Positions 47,450 to 55,717 of a stretch of DNA of 64,000 nucleotides are shown here, in pieces. The notes below the pieces were generated by a model that searched no databases, was not told where the DNA came from, and saw only the letters and a program-made list of their open reading frames with translations. The DNA comes from Bacillus sp. REN16 (GTDB lineage Bacteria; Bacillota; Bacilli; Bacillales; Bacillaceae_L), in the NCBI RefSeq assembly GCF_020731355.1, contig NZ_JAJFZK010000001.1, forward strand, positions 310,001 to 374,000. The letters are read 5' to 3'. The position numbers and the translations under genes are program-made. Numbering within the stretch: the first letter of the stretch is position 1; the number at the start of each line of letters is the position of its first letter.

Positions 47450-47665
47450 ATGAGAAATAGAGGCTCGGATGTAATAATTGAAAATGGTAAGGTTGGATTA
47501 ATTCAGAGGATTAGGCATGGTTCAGCATATTATGTTTTTCCTGGTGGAGGTGTCGAGAATGGGGAAACCCCAGAAGACGCAGCAAAAAGAGAAGCGTTTG
47601 ATTATTACACTACTAAAGATAGCCAGCCCATTCATTCTTTTAATTTTTTAGGATATAGAAAGTAG
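47450..47665 (+). pseudogene. Truncated Nudix hydrolase
   Basis: From ATG 47450 (behind AGAAGGGAAGGAAT) the frame reads MRNRGSDVIIENGKVGLIQRIRHGSAYYVFPGGGVENGETPEDAAKREA, the first two thirds of a Nudix box (G-x5-E-x7-REU). It should continue with xEExGU, but instead runs FDYYTTKDSQPIHSFNFLGYRK and stops: the box is cut at REA and the C-terminal half is missing. With 71 residues against the usual ~140, and without the catalytic Glu pair, it is almost certainly inactive. Confidence 0.8.
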
Positions 47666-47673
47666 GTAAATTA

Positions 47674-48375
47674 ATGATTCCGTTAGTATATGACCAAATT
47701 AATCAATGGGGTAAAGACGATGAATTCTTTTTAGCTCTATTAAAAAAAATAGCTGATTTGGGCTGTGGAACAGGCAGATTGACTTCTCATTTTGCGAAAG
47801 TGGGCTATCGTATTACAGCTATCGACCCGAATGTAGAAGCAATTGAATATGCGAAAAATAAAGAGTATCCTGGCGACTTGACTTGGCTTGTAGGCGATAG
47901 TTCAAATTTACATACAAATACGTTTGATACTATTATAATGACCGCAAATGTTGCACAAGTATTCCTTACAGATAAAAGTTGGCAATCTGTCATTTCTGAC
48001 GCATATCTAGCATTAAAACCAGGAGGATATTTTATTTTTGATACACGCAACCCATTAGCAAGAGTGCGGGAACAATGGGAAAAAGATATGACGCCTGATA
48101 TTGCTAAAAATCAGAAGACTGGTGAGCTACTTGAAATTTGGACAGAATACGAGGGGTTTGTAGAAGGTATTTACACGTTTTATGAAACTGTGAAAAATAC
48201 AGATACAAACGAAACAATAATTCATGAAAAAATGCAATTAAAATTCCGAACACAGGAAGAATTCTATGAGTCATTGCAACAAGCAGGATTTTCGAATATC
48301 CAAGTGTATGGGGATTGGGAGTTTAAACATGCAGCTGAAGACACCAAATCTTTTATTTTCTGCTGCGAAAAATAA
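47674..48375 (+). CDS. Class I SAM-dependent methyltransferase
   Basis: 233 residues. Motif I is IADLGCGTGRLTSHFAKVGYRITAIDPN, followed by LTWLVGDSSNLHTNTFDTIIMTANVAQVF and ALKPGGYFIFDTRNP. The N-terminus MIPLVYDQINQWGKDDEFFLALLKK runs directly into IADLGCG. Relatives usually have several more residues there, so a short in-frame deletion in the A-rich tract at ~47742-47752 is likely. Substrate unknown. It starts eight bases after the truncated Nudix gene. Confidence 0.8.
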   Translation: MIPLVYDQINQWGKDDEFFLALLKKIADLGCGTGRLTSHFAKVGYRITAIDPNVEAIEYAKNKEYPGDLTWLVGDSSNLHTNTFDTIIMTANVAQVFLTDKSWQSVISDAYLALKPGGYFIFDTRNPLARVREQWEKDMTPDIAKNQKTGELLEIWTEYEGFVEGIYTFYETVKNTDTNETIIHEKMQLKFRTQEEFYESLQQAGFSNIQVYGDWEFKHAAEDTKSFIFCCEK

Positions 48376-48474
48376 GGGGTCTTTGGCGAAAAATCTTTTC
48401 TTGAATACGAGAGATTTTATTTAGTAAAGAGGAGTAAGCAAAAAAGAAGTGACTTAAACGCCACTCCTGAGTTG

Positions 48475-48885
48475 CTAGTTTTTCCTTGGAATCTTAAAAC
48501 CATTTTCTATTTTTTCAAAACCTATCTTAGGATAGTATTCCATTGCAATAGGGGAAGACAAAAGAAGTAAAGCAACTTCTCCTCCGATATGTTCTTGTAG
48601 TAATCTTACGAGTTCTTTACCTATGCCGTTATTTTGATAATTCTTATTAACTGCTAAATCGGATAGATAACAACAATAACTATAATCGGTAATAGCTCTA
48701 GCAACACCAATTAGTTGGCCATTATCCCAAGCGGTAATCAGAGGATTAGAATTTTCAATCATTCGTTGAAGTCGCTTCAAATCATCAGTCGGTCTTTTTA
48801 TTCCAGATGTTTTGAATACATTTGAGAGTTCTTCCGCTTTAATTGGTTCATTAACTTTATAAGAAATTTGAGTAATAGTTTCCAT
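48475..48885 (-). CDS. GNAT acetyltransferase
   Basis: 136 residues from ATG 48885 (METITQISYKVNEPIKAEEL) behind GAAGGAGAGACAA; the longer in-frame reading to 48981 is rejected. GNAT motif A: YLSDLAVNKNYQNNGIGKELVRLLQEH, with acetyl-CoA loop Q-N-N-G-I-G, then ALLLLSSPIAMEYYPKIGFEKIENGF. Acceptor unknown. Confidence 0.88.
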   Translation of the reverse strand: METITQISYKVNEPIKAEELSNVFKTSGIKRPTDDLKRLQRMIENSNPLITAWDNGQLIGVARAITDYSYCCYLSDLAVNKNYQNNGIGKELVRLLQEHIGGEVALLLLSSPIAMEYYPKIGFEKIENGFKIPRKN

Positions 48886-49001
48886 TTGTCTCTCCTTCAG
48901 TGTGCAAAAGATATAAGTTGAGAATGTAAAAAATACTTTAAAATAACAAAGTGTATATAAATAAAAGGATCCAATCGCCATACTAGATAGTAGAACGATA
49001 G

Positions 49002-49442
49002 TTATGTAATTTTTTTGTACATCACGATATGTGGACCAATTGGCGGATAATCAAAAACTTCACCATGTGCTTTAAAACCTAACTTACTATAATATTCTTG
49101 TACATTTGTTCTGCCTTTACACCATAAAAAGTAAATCCCCCGTTCTTTGATAATATTTTCTGCGTAGGTAACAACTGCTCTTCCTGCTCCCAACTTCCGA
49201 AATTCTTCAAGGGTTGCCATTTGCCTTAAACGATACTGACTTTCAATAGGGAAATCAGGATTTCTATCTCGAATAAAGGATGCAACGCTTATTAGGACTT
49301 CTTGATAAAATGCACCAATATGAAATGCATATTCCCCCTGGTCTGTATCATGCTTGGATTCATCAATTGATTGATTTGGACGTAAAACAGTTTGTCTTAA
49401 ATGATAGGTCATTTCTGGTTCGATGGTTTTTACCTCTAACAT
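49002..49442 (-). CDS. GNAT acetyltransferase
   Basis: 146 residues from ATG 49442 (MLEVKTIEPEMTYHLRQTVLRPNQ) behind GGAGAGAGAAACT. The core is YRLRQMATLEEFRKLGAGRAVVTYAENIIKERGIYFLWCKGRTNVQEYYSKLGFKAHGEVFDYPPIGPHIVMYKKI. The acetyl-CoA loop is R-K-L-G-A-G. It resembles the ElaA-like group of GNATs. Same strand as the gene at 48475, but 116 bases apart. Confidence 0.88.
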   Translation of the reverse strand: MLEVKTIEPEMTYHLRQTVLRPNQSIDESKHDTDQGEYAFHIGAFYQEVLISVASFIRDRNPDFPIESQYRLRQMATLEEFRKLGAGRAVVTYAENIIKERGIYFLWCKGRTNVQEYYSKLGFKAHGEVFDYPPIGPHIVMYKKIT

Positions 49443-49550
49443 AGTTTCTCTCTCCGATCCTGTAAAAATCATTTTATTAAAAGGTGAATTTCCTCTAAAT
49501 GGAAAATATCGCAGGTTAAATATATTTTTGTTAAAATTTTATAAAAATAC

Positions 49551-49576
49551 TGTAACATTATCAAGAGGTAAACGTG
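49551..49576 (+). promoter_or_regulatory. ECF-type promoter of the sigma operon
   Basis: TGTAAC, exactly 16 bases, CGTG, 31 bases before the sigma gene start. ECF promoters of Bacillus read TGAAAC-N16-CGTC/A, so this is a credible self-recognition site. Confidence 0.65.
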
Positions 49577-49607
49577 TAAATAGTGTAAGGATAAAGAGGG
49601 GGGTCAG

Positions 49608-50141
49608 ATGCTAAATCAATTAAAATTATCAAATTTATATAAACAGTATGCAAAGCCTCTTTATTTTTACCTTTTAAAATTAAGTGGATCGGCACAGCTT
49701 GCAGAGGATTTAACGCAAGAAACCTTCGTTCGTGCAACTATATCTTTACATAAATATGATGGGGAAGAAGCACGTGCTTGGCTGTTTAAGGTAGCACGGA
49801 ACGCATATTTGGATGAATGGCGAAAGCAAAATCGACGGAAGTCTATTCCTTTTTTATCCATTCTCTCATCGAAAGAAGAAATGGTTAGTCCGTATGGGAT
49901 ACCGGAAGAAACTCTATTAAAGCAAGAACAACATAAGCAGCTTGAGGATTTGTTATCCTTTTTGCCCGAACAATATAGGTCAATCCTTTATTTACGTGAG
50001 TTTGAGGAATTTAGTTATCAAGAAATAATGGAAGCATTACAACTTACAGAAGAACAAGTGAAAATAACACTTTATCGAGCAAGAAAGCGTTTGTCGTTTC
50101 TTGCTAAAAAGAAAGGGTGGGAATATGACAGAGTGGAATAA
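49608..50141 (+). CDS. ECF RNA polymerase sigma factor
   Basis: 177 residues. Sigma region 2: YKQYAKPLYFYLLKLSGSAQLAEDLTQETFVRATISLHKYDGEEARAWLFKVARNAYLDEWRKQNRR. Region 4: LSFLPEQYRSILYLREFEEFSYQEIMEALQLTEEQVKITLYRARKRLSFLAKK. There is no C-terminal extension. It starts at ATG behind GAGGGGGGTCAG. The next gene overlaps by 17 bases and encodes a membrane anti-sigma candidate, the classic arrangement. I cannot assign it to a named B. subtilis factor. Confidence 0.93.
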   Translation: MLNQLKLSNLYKQYAKPLYFYLLKLSGSAQLAEDLTQETFVRATISLHKYDGEEARAWLFKVARNAYLDEWRKQNRRKSIPFLSILSSKEEMVSPYGIPEETLLKQEQHKQLEDLLSFLPEQYRSILYLREFEEFSYQEIMEALQLTEEQVKITLYRARKRLSFLAKKKGWEYDRVE

Positions 50142-51147
50142 GGATTTAGAAAAACGAATATTAAAAAAGTCAAGGTTCACCTTAGCGTTCCGGATTATCC
50201 GTATATTGCTAGTGGTATTGTTCATATATGCTATCTATATGATATTTGTAAATATAATTGCTGATAAAATGGATGTGGGAAAGGAAGCTATGTATTATTC
50301 AAGTCTTGCACTTGAGTGGACTGTTCCAAATGTACGTGGGGACTTCGATATTAAGGAAGAGGAAATGACTTCATTCGGTACAAAGCGATTGTCCTATAAT
50401 TTACTTAAAAAGGTAGGGATTAAGGACCTTGTTATCGGTGAGGCAGAAGTAACAAAGCGTCTATCCAGTCATTATTCCAATATTACCTATTCACATCCCG
50501 GTCTACAACAATTAAGTGAATTTTCCTTTTCTCTCCCTGAAGACCCACGTACAAATAGGAAGCTAGACGCTAATACATCACCTCATGTGTGGGGATCATT
50601 AGAGATGCTACCTGAAGGCACAGTTGGAGAGTTAGCATTTTCCACTGATAGTTTTATGGAATCAGAAAAACTAATTGCGAATTTACGGGAATTTGATATT
50701 CATATTTTGTGGATGCCCTTATACACAGGGGAATTTGTAAATTTCGAGCCATACGGTTGGAGCGGTAGTAATAATTTGATTATGGTTTCAGATGTAATTG
50801 GGTTAACAGGTGGAATTGATCATGACGAAAATTTTCATCAAACGCTAAGGATAAACAGGTTAGATGAAAGTTCAGTAAAGGAAAGTAAACAGTTAATGTT
50901 AGATAACATGGAAGAACTCCTAGGGAAGACAGAAAGTTATTATGAGCGGTTCCTGGGTCTTGGGCATTTAAAGGAAAAATATCAATATTTACAAGAGGAA
51001 GGTTTTACCGTATATGGTGCTGTTGTAACAGGTCCTGTTAAAGAATTATTAAAACTAAAAGAGGCATCATTTATTCAAGGGGAACAATTAGGTGAAGTAG
51101 AACTATGGAATTGGGAGCCTACTGATCAATCAGAATTTATGGATTAA
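50125..51147 (+). CDS. Membrane-anchored anti-sigma factor
   Basis: 340 residues from ATG 50125 (MTEWNKDLEKRILKKSRFTLAFRIIRILLVVLFIYAIYMIFVNIIADKM) behind AAAGGGTGGGAAT, inside the sigma gene. One transmembrane helix (~28-48) separates a short cytoplasmic sigma-binding segment from a ~290-residue external domain. The layout and the motifs MEWT-like ALEWTVPNVRG and VYGAVVTGPVKELLKL fit the Sigma_reg_N/Sigma_reg_C families. It would hold the ECF factor at the membrane until a signal releases it. Confidence 0.85.
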   Translation: MTEWNKDLEKRILKKSRFTLAFRIIRILLVVLFIYAIYMIFVNIIADKMDVGKEAMYYSSLALEWTVPNVRGDFDIKEEEMTSFGTKRLSYNLLKKVGIKDLVIGEAEVTKRLSSHYSNITYSHPGLQQLSEFSFSLPEDPRTNRKLDANTSPHVWGSLEMLPEGTVGELAFSTDSFMESEKLIANLREFDIHILWMPLYTGEFVNFEPYGWSGSNNLIMVSDVIGLTGGIDHDENFHQTLRINRLDESSVKESKQLMLDNMEELLGKTESYYERFLGLGHLKEKYQYLQEEGFTVYGAVVTGPVKELLKLKEASFIQGEQLGEVELWNWEPTDQSEFMD

Positions 51148-51212
51148 AGGATAGGTTGAAATATGTAATGACCCAACAGAGCTAGATAGATTAATAGTTT
51201 GTTATAAGATCG

Positions 51213-51238
51213 AAAGGCCCCAATAAAGGGGCTTTGTT
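51213..51238. terminator. Terminator between anti-sigma and secreted-protein genes
   Basis: AAAGGCCCC and GGGGCTTT (one bulge) enclose AATAAA between convergent genes. T-rich tails are short on both sides. Confidence 0.7.
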
Positions 51239-51239
51239 T

Positions 51240-51692
51240 CTATTCTTGGTAAAATATAAATGATTCTTTATATTTCTGTCCAGCTACTTTTTTACCATCA
51301 GTTAACTGTTCATACGGTTTTTCTATCCAGGTAACGATGACTTCAATTTGCTTTGCTTCTATCGAAACCGGTTGGTTTGTATGATGATAGAAGTCCTGGT
51401 CTGATGACGAAACATCACTTAAACCAAGCATCGTCTTGGAGTTTGGCTCATCACGATATATTTCGAAAGTTAGATCATATACCTTTTCGCCGACATTTTT
51501 AATATCAAAACTATATAGGTTGAAAACATCCTTCTCCTCTTTTACTTGATCCGTCTCAGCTTTTCCAAGGGTTACTTTCCAGTGGCCAGAGGTTTGGGTT
51601 ACCGGCAGTTCCTTTATTGAAGCGGCACTTGTTGAAAAGGAACTACATACAACAGCAAGAACACTAATTATAGCGACAACAATATATTTCAT
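51240..51692 (-). CDS. Secreted protein, unknown
   Basis: 150 residues from ATG 51692 (MKYIVVAIISVLAVVCSSFSTSAAS) behind GGGAGGAATACAA. The signal peptide probably ends at TSAAS. The mature part (HWKVTLGKAETDQVKEEKDVFNLYSFDIKNVGEKVYDLTFEIYRDEPNSKTM...) looks like a beta-sandwich of the kind seen in small cell-surface DUF4352-like domains, without a catalytic motif. It is convergent with the anti-sigma gene. No family assigned. Confidence 0.75.
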   Translation of the reverse strand: MKYIVVAIISVLAVVCSSFSTSAASIKELPVTQTSGHWKVTLGKAETDQVKEEKDVFNLYSFDIKNVGEKVYDLTFEIYRDEPNSKTMLGLSDVSSSDQDFYHHTNQPVSIEAKQIEVIVTWIEKPYEQLTDGKKVAGQKYKESFIFYQE

Positions 51693-51864
51693 TTGTATTC
51701 CTCCCGAAATATAATAAATCAAGAGTATTTTCAGCTTATAATAACAATTAAATGTATAGTATTAAATTTGGAAAAACATGTTAAAATTGACTTGTGCAGA
51801 AACCCGGTGCAGTTAGGTAAAAGATAAGTTTTGAATTCAAATAAAATTACCAAGGAGGCTTAAA

Positions 51865-52479
51865 ATGAAAAGACTACCATTTGAACCACCAACAGATCAC
51901 TATGATAAACGAATTGAAGAAATCGATGAACAAATATGTAAATTAATGCAACAACGGAAAGTGCTTTCTAATAATTATCCTGGTTTTCCAACAAAAAAAT
52001 TAATTTCTAGCTGGGCAGAAAAATATAATTTTTATGATGACTTTTTAAATAGTGTTTTTGCCCATTTCCTAAATGAAGAAATTTTTAGACCTGTTGTGGA
52101 GCCACAAGGATTCCTTAGGAATATCCCAATTTTAAAATCATTTGAATTAGATGATGTGTTTTATTCGGTAACTTTCGTACGTCAATATGAAAATGCCAGC
52201 ATCGTTCATTTTAATATTGATAGGGAGGATACTGATGATGATATGCCGAGAAGGCTTCATGAACCTAATCTCTTTAATCTTTCGATAGAAGGCACAGTGA
52301 TTGATTATGATTGTCGCAACGAGGGTGGTGGGGGCTCCAGGGGGCATGAATCTTTTACATTCATAGTATCACCAGCCTTACCCGACGATCCTTCTGAACT
52401 TAAGTTGGTTTTTAAACAATATAAATTACCATTTGAAAAACCGACAGGGTTGGAAGTTGTTATAACAATGGGCAACTAG
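51865..52479 (+). CDS. Uncharacterised soluble protein
   Basis: 204 residues; ATG follows CCAAGGAGGCTTAAA. The first 35 residues (PTDHYDKRIEEIDEQICKLMQQRKVLSNN) form an amphipathic helix reminiscent of chorismate-mutase-type helices, and the C-terminal half is beta-rich with a GGGGSRGHE turn. The short helix is not enough to call an enzyme. No signal peptide or membrane segment. Confidence 0.7.
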   Translation: MKRLPFEPPTDHYDKRIEEIDEQICKLMQQRKVLSNNYPGFPTKKLISSWAEKYNFYDDFLNSVFAHFLNEEIFRPVVEPQGFLRNIPILKSFELDDVFYSVTFVRQYENASIVHFNIDREDTDDDMPRRLHEPNLFNLSIEGTVIDYDCRNEGGGGSRGHESFTFIVSPALPDDPSELKLVFKQYKLPFEKPTGLEVVITMGN

Positions 52480-52620
52480 ATTGTTCAATTTTCCACTCGT
52501 GGTTTTATGTAATATAAGATATTTTGCTGTGATTAGTTGCAAAGCCTTTTTCGTATTCATATGGAAAATGATGAGTTTAGGGCTGTTTTAGCGCTCTGGA
52601 TGCTTTTTTTTGATGTGCCA

Positions 52621-52900
52621 CTATTTTTTACAAAGGCTAAAAGCAGTAGCTAATCCAGCTCCTAACTGGTTCGTTTGTATATTACCATATAGATTCGCAA
52701 TTTCTATGCCTGTTAGAGGGCGGCCATTCCCAAGTCCCTCTAAAACAAAATATTGTTTTTGAATATATTCAATTTCTTTCGGATAAGGAATATAAGGGGG
52801 ACGGACTGCCATTCCTTTTTCTAATAGCAAGTGCTTGGTTCGAAAAAGGTTCGTGACTATATTTTGAGGGGAAAAGAAATTGCAAATAAGCATATATAAA
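52621..52900 (-). pseudogene. DUF3231 gene, middle segment in inverted orientation
   Basis: On the minus strand the reading QNIVTNLFRTKHLLLEKGMAVRPPYIPYPKEIEYIQKQYFVLEGLGNGRPLTGIEIANLYGNIQTNQLGAGLATAFSLCKK matches the middle of DUF3231 proteins (VRPPYIPYPKE and IEIANLYGNIQTNQLG are the hallmarks). The open frame to 52986 begins in antisense of the fragment on the other strand, so its apparent N-terminus is not native. Confidence 0.8.
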
Positions 52901-53216
52901 AGTTTTTGGTGATTATTTAACGAATAATTCTTTGCCAGTGCCGATGACAATTGATCAAGGGGTAACCGATTCAACCGAAGCTCCATTTTCTGATAGACTG
53001 ATGCTTTTTCACTTTAGCTTGATGGAATATGCAGGCATAGGGAATTATGGGGTATCTATATCGGAGAGCCAAAGAAGCGATTTGATTGTTGATTATTCGC
53101 GGCTACTAACAGAAGTTATGAAATTCTCAGAAGATGTACGAAACATCATGATAAAAAATGAATGGTTAGAAAAACCACCAACGGCTGCAAACCGAAAGGA
53201 ATTAGCCAAGGATTGA
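52890..53216 (+). pseudogene. DUF3231 gene, C-terminal segment in plus orientation
   Basis: From 52890 the plus strand reads AYIKVFGDYLTNNSLPVPMTIDQGVTDSTEAPFSDRLMLFHFSLMEYAGIGNYGVSISESQRSDLIVDYSRLLTEVMKFSEDVRNIMIKNEWLEKPPTAANR, the C-terminal part of the DUF3231 family (LPAPMTWDSxVTDSTxPPFSDKLM). It directly abuts the inverted middle segment. The N-terminal third is not found nearby. The gene is broken by an inversion and deletion. Confidence 0.82.
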
Positions 53217-53235
53217 AAAATGAGTAACAGCAATT

Positions 53236-53266
53236 CAAAGGGGCAGTTAGAGACTGCTTCTTTTCC
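53236..53266 (+). terminator. Possible terminator after the DUF3231 remnant
   Basis: GGCAGT and ACTGCT with loop TAGAG, then TCTTTTCC. Short stem; low certainty. Confidence 0.5.
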
Positions 53267-53500
53267 GTTGTAATCGACCTTTGGGTGACAGAATTGTTAA
53301 CGATTGAACCATTGAATAAACTGGAAATGAATCCGAAGTTTTTACTCACATTTATAATTCCCAATGAATTTAATCTAATACGATATAGGAATTGATAGGG
53401 AAATCCTTTAAGGATACTCTTCTTCTTTGCATAGTTATAGGTGTTTAAGGATAAGTTAATTGTAATATAACCTATTTAGAATTCCGAAGGAGATAGGAGA

Positions 53501-54733
53501 ATGCGTAAAAAAGAAAAATGGGGCGTGCTCTCCCTTGCATCCATCCCATTAGTCATGACCTTGGGCAATTCTATGCTGATTCCAGTCTTACCAATGATGG
53601 AAAAGGAACTCGAAATTTCATCATTTCAATCCAGCTTGATTATTACGATTTATTCTGTTGTTGCCATTATTTTAATCCCGATTGCTGGCTTCCTTTCTGA
53701 TCGAATTGGTAGGAAAAAAGTGATTATTCCAAGTTTGATCATTGCGGCAATTGGAGGATTAATAGCAGGTCTTGCCTCATGGCTTTTTGAAAGTCCTTAT
53801 ATCCTAATTTTAATAGGGAGACTTTTACAAGGAGTCGGAGCTGCGGGTGCTTCTCCGATTGTTTTACCATTAGTAGGGGATATGTGTAAAAGTGAGAAAG
53901 ATGTGAATACAGGACTTGGATTAATCGAAACATCTAATACATTTGGAAAGGTTCTCAGCCCTATTTTAGGTGCCATTTTAGCAGCTACGATTTGGTATAT
54001 GCCTTTTTTTGCTTTTCCGATTTTTTGTTTGATTTCAATCCTATTGATTCAATTTATGGTGCATACGCCAAAGGATAACGAGGTTGACACCTCTGAATTT
54101 AAATATTTTCTAAAAAAAATAAAGCGAACATTAAAAGAAGAAGGTCGTTGGCTGATCTGTATATTTATCGTCGGTGCAATCTGTATGTATATTCTGTTTG
54201 GAATGCTTTTTTTCCTTTCATCGATCTTAGAAGATAAATACGGAATCGACGGGGTTATTAAGGGACTCATCTTGGCTATTCCACTTGGAGCTCTTTGCCT
54301 CGCCTCATTTATCACGGGAAAGAAACTTGGCGATGATAAAAATGCGATAAAATGGATTGTCTTCTTTGGATTTTTACTTGACACTGCAGCTGTCTTTGCG
54401 ATTTGTTATACGGAAAACTTATATGTTTTCCTCGTTGGTCTTGTTTTCTGTGGCATTGGAATTGGGATTGCACTTCCAAGCCTAGACGCATTGATCACGC
54501 ATGGTACTGAAAAAGATGAAAGAGGTACAATTACTTCAATCTATAGTAGTGCACGGTTTATTGGTGTTGCTGTTGGGCCACCTGTTTTTGCCATTTTAAT
54601 GAAGCTTTCACATGATGTTTTGTTTTTTTCAGTCGCAGGTATTTCAGCCTTTGCAGCCATTCTTGTCTTGTTTTTTATTAAACCGCCTAAGCGGATTCGG
54701 ACAGATTCTTTATTCCAAAAAATGAGTAAATAG
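53501..54733 (+). CDS. MFS multidrug-type exporter
   Basis: 410 residues and twelve predicted helices. The family motif A is GFLSDRIGRKKVIIPSLI (residues ~63-80), and motif C-like ETSNTFGKVLSPILGAILAA marks a drug/proton antiporter of the DHA1 type. The N-terminus LGNSMLIPVLPMMEKELEISSFQSSLIITIYSVVAI is characteristic. It starts at ATG behind CCGAAGGAGATAGGAGA. It may correspond to B. subtilis YjbB (which lies after oppF there), but this is uncertain. Substrate unknown. Confidence 0.9.
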   Translation: MRKKEKWGVLSLASIPLVMTLGNSMLIPVLPMMEKELEISSFQSSLIITIYSVVAIILIPIAGFLSDRIGRKKVIIPSLIIAAIGGLIAGLASWLFESPYILILIGRLLQGVGAAGASPIVLPLVGDMCKSEKDVNTGLGLIETSNTFGKVLSPILGAILAATIWYMPFFAFPIFCLISILLIQFMVHTPKDNEVDTSEFKYFLKKIKRTLKEEGRWLICIFIVGAICMYILFGMLFFLSSILEDKYGIDGVIKGLILAIPLGALCLASFITGKKLGDDKNAIKWIVFFGFLLDTAAVFAICYTENLYVFLVGLVFCGIGIGIALPSLDALITHGTEKDERGTITSIYSSARFIGVAVGPPVFAILMKLSHDVLFFSVAGISAFAAILVLFFIKPPKRIRTDSLFQKMSK

Positions 54734-54743
54734 GCTAAATCTT

Positions 54744-54773
54744 AAACCACGGAACTTATTCCGTGGTTTTTTT
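54744..54773 (+). terminator. MFS gene terminator
   Basis: AAACCACGGAA and TTCCGTGGTTT (11 bp, perfect) with loop CTTA, then T run. Confidence 0.9.
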
Positions 54774-54888
54774 GTCAATAAAACCACTTATGCATTTACC
54801 CATTTACTCGCCCTTTCTAAGCTGGACAACTTCCTCTAAGACAACTCGTGAATAAATTGAATAATAACAGAAGGGGGGAGACAACTAA

Positions 54889-55716
54889 ATGATTAAAAAG
54901 GCTATTATTCCTGCCGCAGGGTTTGGTACACGGGGATTGCCAATGACGAAAGTACTTCCTAAAGAAATGCTCCCTATCGGAGGGCGCCCAGCGATTGACT
55001 ATATTGTTGAAGAAGCTGTGAATGCGGGTATAGAGCAAATCCTCATGATTGTCTCACGTACAAAAAACTTAATTGTTGATTATTATGATCGATCCTTAGA
55101 ATTAGAAGCATTTTTAGAACAGCAAAATAAAGAACATCTTCTCGACGCATTGAAACTTCCAAAGGTGAAAATTTATTATACGAGGCAGCTTTATCCGAAG
55201 GGATTAGGGGATGCTGTATCCTTAGCAAAGGAATTTGTTGGTAATGATCCGTTTGCCATTTTACTTCCGGATGAAATCTATCTTTCTAACAAAGAAAATC
55301 CATTAGAAGAGTTAATAGACTTTTATAAAAATTATGAAAAAAATGTTATTGCCTTGCAAAAGGTTGCTGATAAGCACCTAAATAGTTATGGGATTGTTAA
55401 GGTAGAGAAAAGAGAAAAAGGGCGCCTATATAAAATTTATGATATTGTTGAAAAACCGCAAAATAATCCACCATCTAACCTAGCTGTAACAGGAAGATAT
55501 ATTTTAAAGCCTAACATTTTTTCATGCTTAGAAAAAATCAAACCAGGTGTTGGTTCGGAAGTTCAGTTAACAGACGCTATAAAGCTCATGCTCCAATCAG
55601 AGCCCGCCTATGGCCTTGAGATTGCAAGTGAGCGTTTTGATATTGCAAAGGAAGCTGAATATATAAAGCTTGTACAAAAGATATATACATTAAAGCATGG
55701 GGAGCAGGGGGAGTAA
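54889..55716 (+). CDS. UTP-glucose-1-phosphate uridylyltransferase family protein
   Basis: 275 residues. KKAIIPAAGFGTRGLPMTKVLPKEMLPIGGRPAIDYIVEEAVNAGI is the GalU nucleotide-binding motif, but with GLPMTKV where GtaB/GalU read FLPATKA; the later YTRQLYPKGLGDAV, VEKPQNNPPSNLAVTGRYIL and GVGSEVQLTDAI are conserved. The divergence suggests a spore-specific paralogue (like B. subtilis YtdA) rather than the main GtaB. It would make UDP-glucose for the dehydrogenase encoded next, whose start lies two bases after this stop. ATG behind AAGGGGGGAGACAAC. Confidence 0.9.
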   Translation: MIKKAIIPAAGFGTRGLPMTKVLPKEMLPIGGRPAIDYIVEEAVNAGIEQILMIVSRTKNLIVDYYDRSLELEAFLEQQNKEHLLDALKLPKVKIYYTRQLYPKGLGDAVSLAKEFVGNDPFAILLPDEIYLSNKENPLEELIDFYKNYEKNVIALQKVADKHLNSYGIVKVEKREKGRLYKIYDIVEKPQNNPPSNLAVTGRYILKPNIFSCLEKIKPGVGSEVQLTDAIKLMLQSEPAYGLEIASERFDIAKEAEYIKLVQKIYTLKHGEQGE

Positions 55717-55717
55717 C

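Noticed and set aside
52621-52986. A complete 121-residue minus-strand gene
   Set aside because: It is the middle of DUF3231; its first ~30 codons are antisense to the C-terminal fragment and there is no ribosome site.
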